From Faecousia sp. (GTDB taxonomy: Bacteria > Bacillota > Clostridia > Oscillospirales > Oscillospiraceae): a stretch of 6,356 nt of DNA. The notes below the pieces were generated by a model. That model had not been told where the DNA came from and ran no database searches. It was given only the letters and a program-made list of their open reading frames with translations. The translations under genes and the position numbers were made by a program. This document shows positions 6,074 through 6,356 of this stretch, piece after piece. The stretch covers positions 1 through 6,356 of the forward strand of contig JARHYV010000222.1 of assembly GCA_029258495.1 (NCBI GenBank), written 5' to 3'. Numbering within the stretch: position 1 is the stretch's first letter; every line of letters starts with the position of its first letter.

Positions 6074-6356
6074 ACAATTCCCCCATATAAAAGGCTGAGA
6101 GTCATGTGTATCCACCAGTATCTCATTCGGCATAACAGATAAGCCCCGTGACAACCCGAAATTGTCCGAAGCAATTCATGTTAACGGATGAAATACTCAG
6201 TTTCTCATTTCACACCTCTACGCCAATGCGCCTTTCACAAGTGGTGTACCTAATATAGCATCTCCTACCGAATAAATCAACCCTGCGATCAGGAATAAAA
6301 TCTGTTTCTTTTGTCAAATTTCCGTCGAAAATACCAACTGGTGCAAAACGGGACTG
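6074..6356. other. Right-hand region without a confident gene other than the ABC-F leader
   Basis: Apart from the promoter, most of this stretch is untranslated leader. On the minus strand a 31-codon hydrophobic open stretch (6313-6218) contains LFLIAGLIYSVGDAIL and could be a remnant of a membrane protein, but it has no start codon or ribosome binding site and overlaps the promoter. Short minus-strand ORFs MRN (6208-6197, with AGAGG upstream) and MNCFGQFRVVTGLICYAE (6179-6123, no site) are possible extra leader peptides. The 3' end of another minus-strand gene may enter at the right edge, but the correct frame cannot be chosen. Confidence 0.35.
6252..6280 (-). promoter_or_regulatory. Candidate housekeeping promoter of the ABC-F transcript
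   Basis: On the minus strand TTGATT (6280-6275) is followed after 17 nt by TATATT (6257-6252), with an extended -10 TGC immediately before it. Transcription would start near 6245 and give a leader of about 250 nt containing the attenuator. A better TTGACA at 6317-6312 lacks a -10 box at proper distance. Confidence 0.55.

Noticed and set aside
5998..6174. N-terminal extension of the ABC-F protein, in frame up to 6174 (ATG at 6105 or further)
   Set aside because: It would be encoded by the terminator hairpin and gives an arginine/aromatic-rich stretch; ATG 5997 has its own ribosome binding site and starts at the normal family N-terminus.
6312..6317. TTGACA on the minus strand as the ABC-F -35 box
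   Set aside because: No acceptable -10 sequence lies 16-18 nt downstream; TTGATT-17-TATATT with an extended -10 is better.

Overview
The window looks like chromosomal or integrated-element DNA from a Clostridia-type Firmicute, judged by eye. It has moderate G+C, strong AAAGGAGG-type Shine-Dalgarno sites, GTG starts in GTGA stop/start overlaps, a clostridial-style ECF sigma / zinc anti-sigma pair, a lipobox lipoprotein and an ABC-F ATPase with an attenuator-like leader. No rRNA, tRNA, CRISPR array, transposase or integrase is visible.

Left edge (1-300): the 3' end of an unidentified gene, a probable terminator hairpin, then a candidate ECF promoter. Positions 312-1457: an ECF sigma factor gene, frameshifted in an A7 tract, overlaps by 4 nt a zinc-binding, single-pass membrane anti-sigma gene. 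A 14-bp terminator hairpin closes this unit. Positions 1561-4423: a tightly packed operon of a small FtsX/MacB-type permease, a large FtsX/MacB-type permease with a ~250-residue extracytoplasmic domain, a LolD/MacB-type ATPase and a small lipoprotein, all overlapping at their ends.

The sigma operon and the ABC operon are each preceded by the same spaced motif, TTGTAAC-N17-GTC (236-262 and 1502-1528). The simplest model is that the sigma factor drives its own operon and the ABC/lipoprotein operon, while the membrane anti-sigma holds it inactive until an envelope signal arrives. That makes the region a self-contained envelope-stress or antimicrobial-response module; the substrate is unknown.

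Positions 4455-5997, minus strand, convergent: a duplicated-ATPase ABC-F protein, also frameshifted, here in a T8 tract. Its ~250-nt leader has an extended -10 promoter, a 9-codon leader ORF (MYCCACFRL) whose codons form the 5' arm of an intrinsic terminator, and a second hairpin touching the ribosome-binding site. This architecture is typical of antibiotic-induced ribosome-protection genes.

Both frameshifts are restored by removing one base from an A/T homopolymer. They may be sequence errors, recent mutations or slippage sites; the DNA alone cannot decide.
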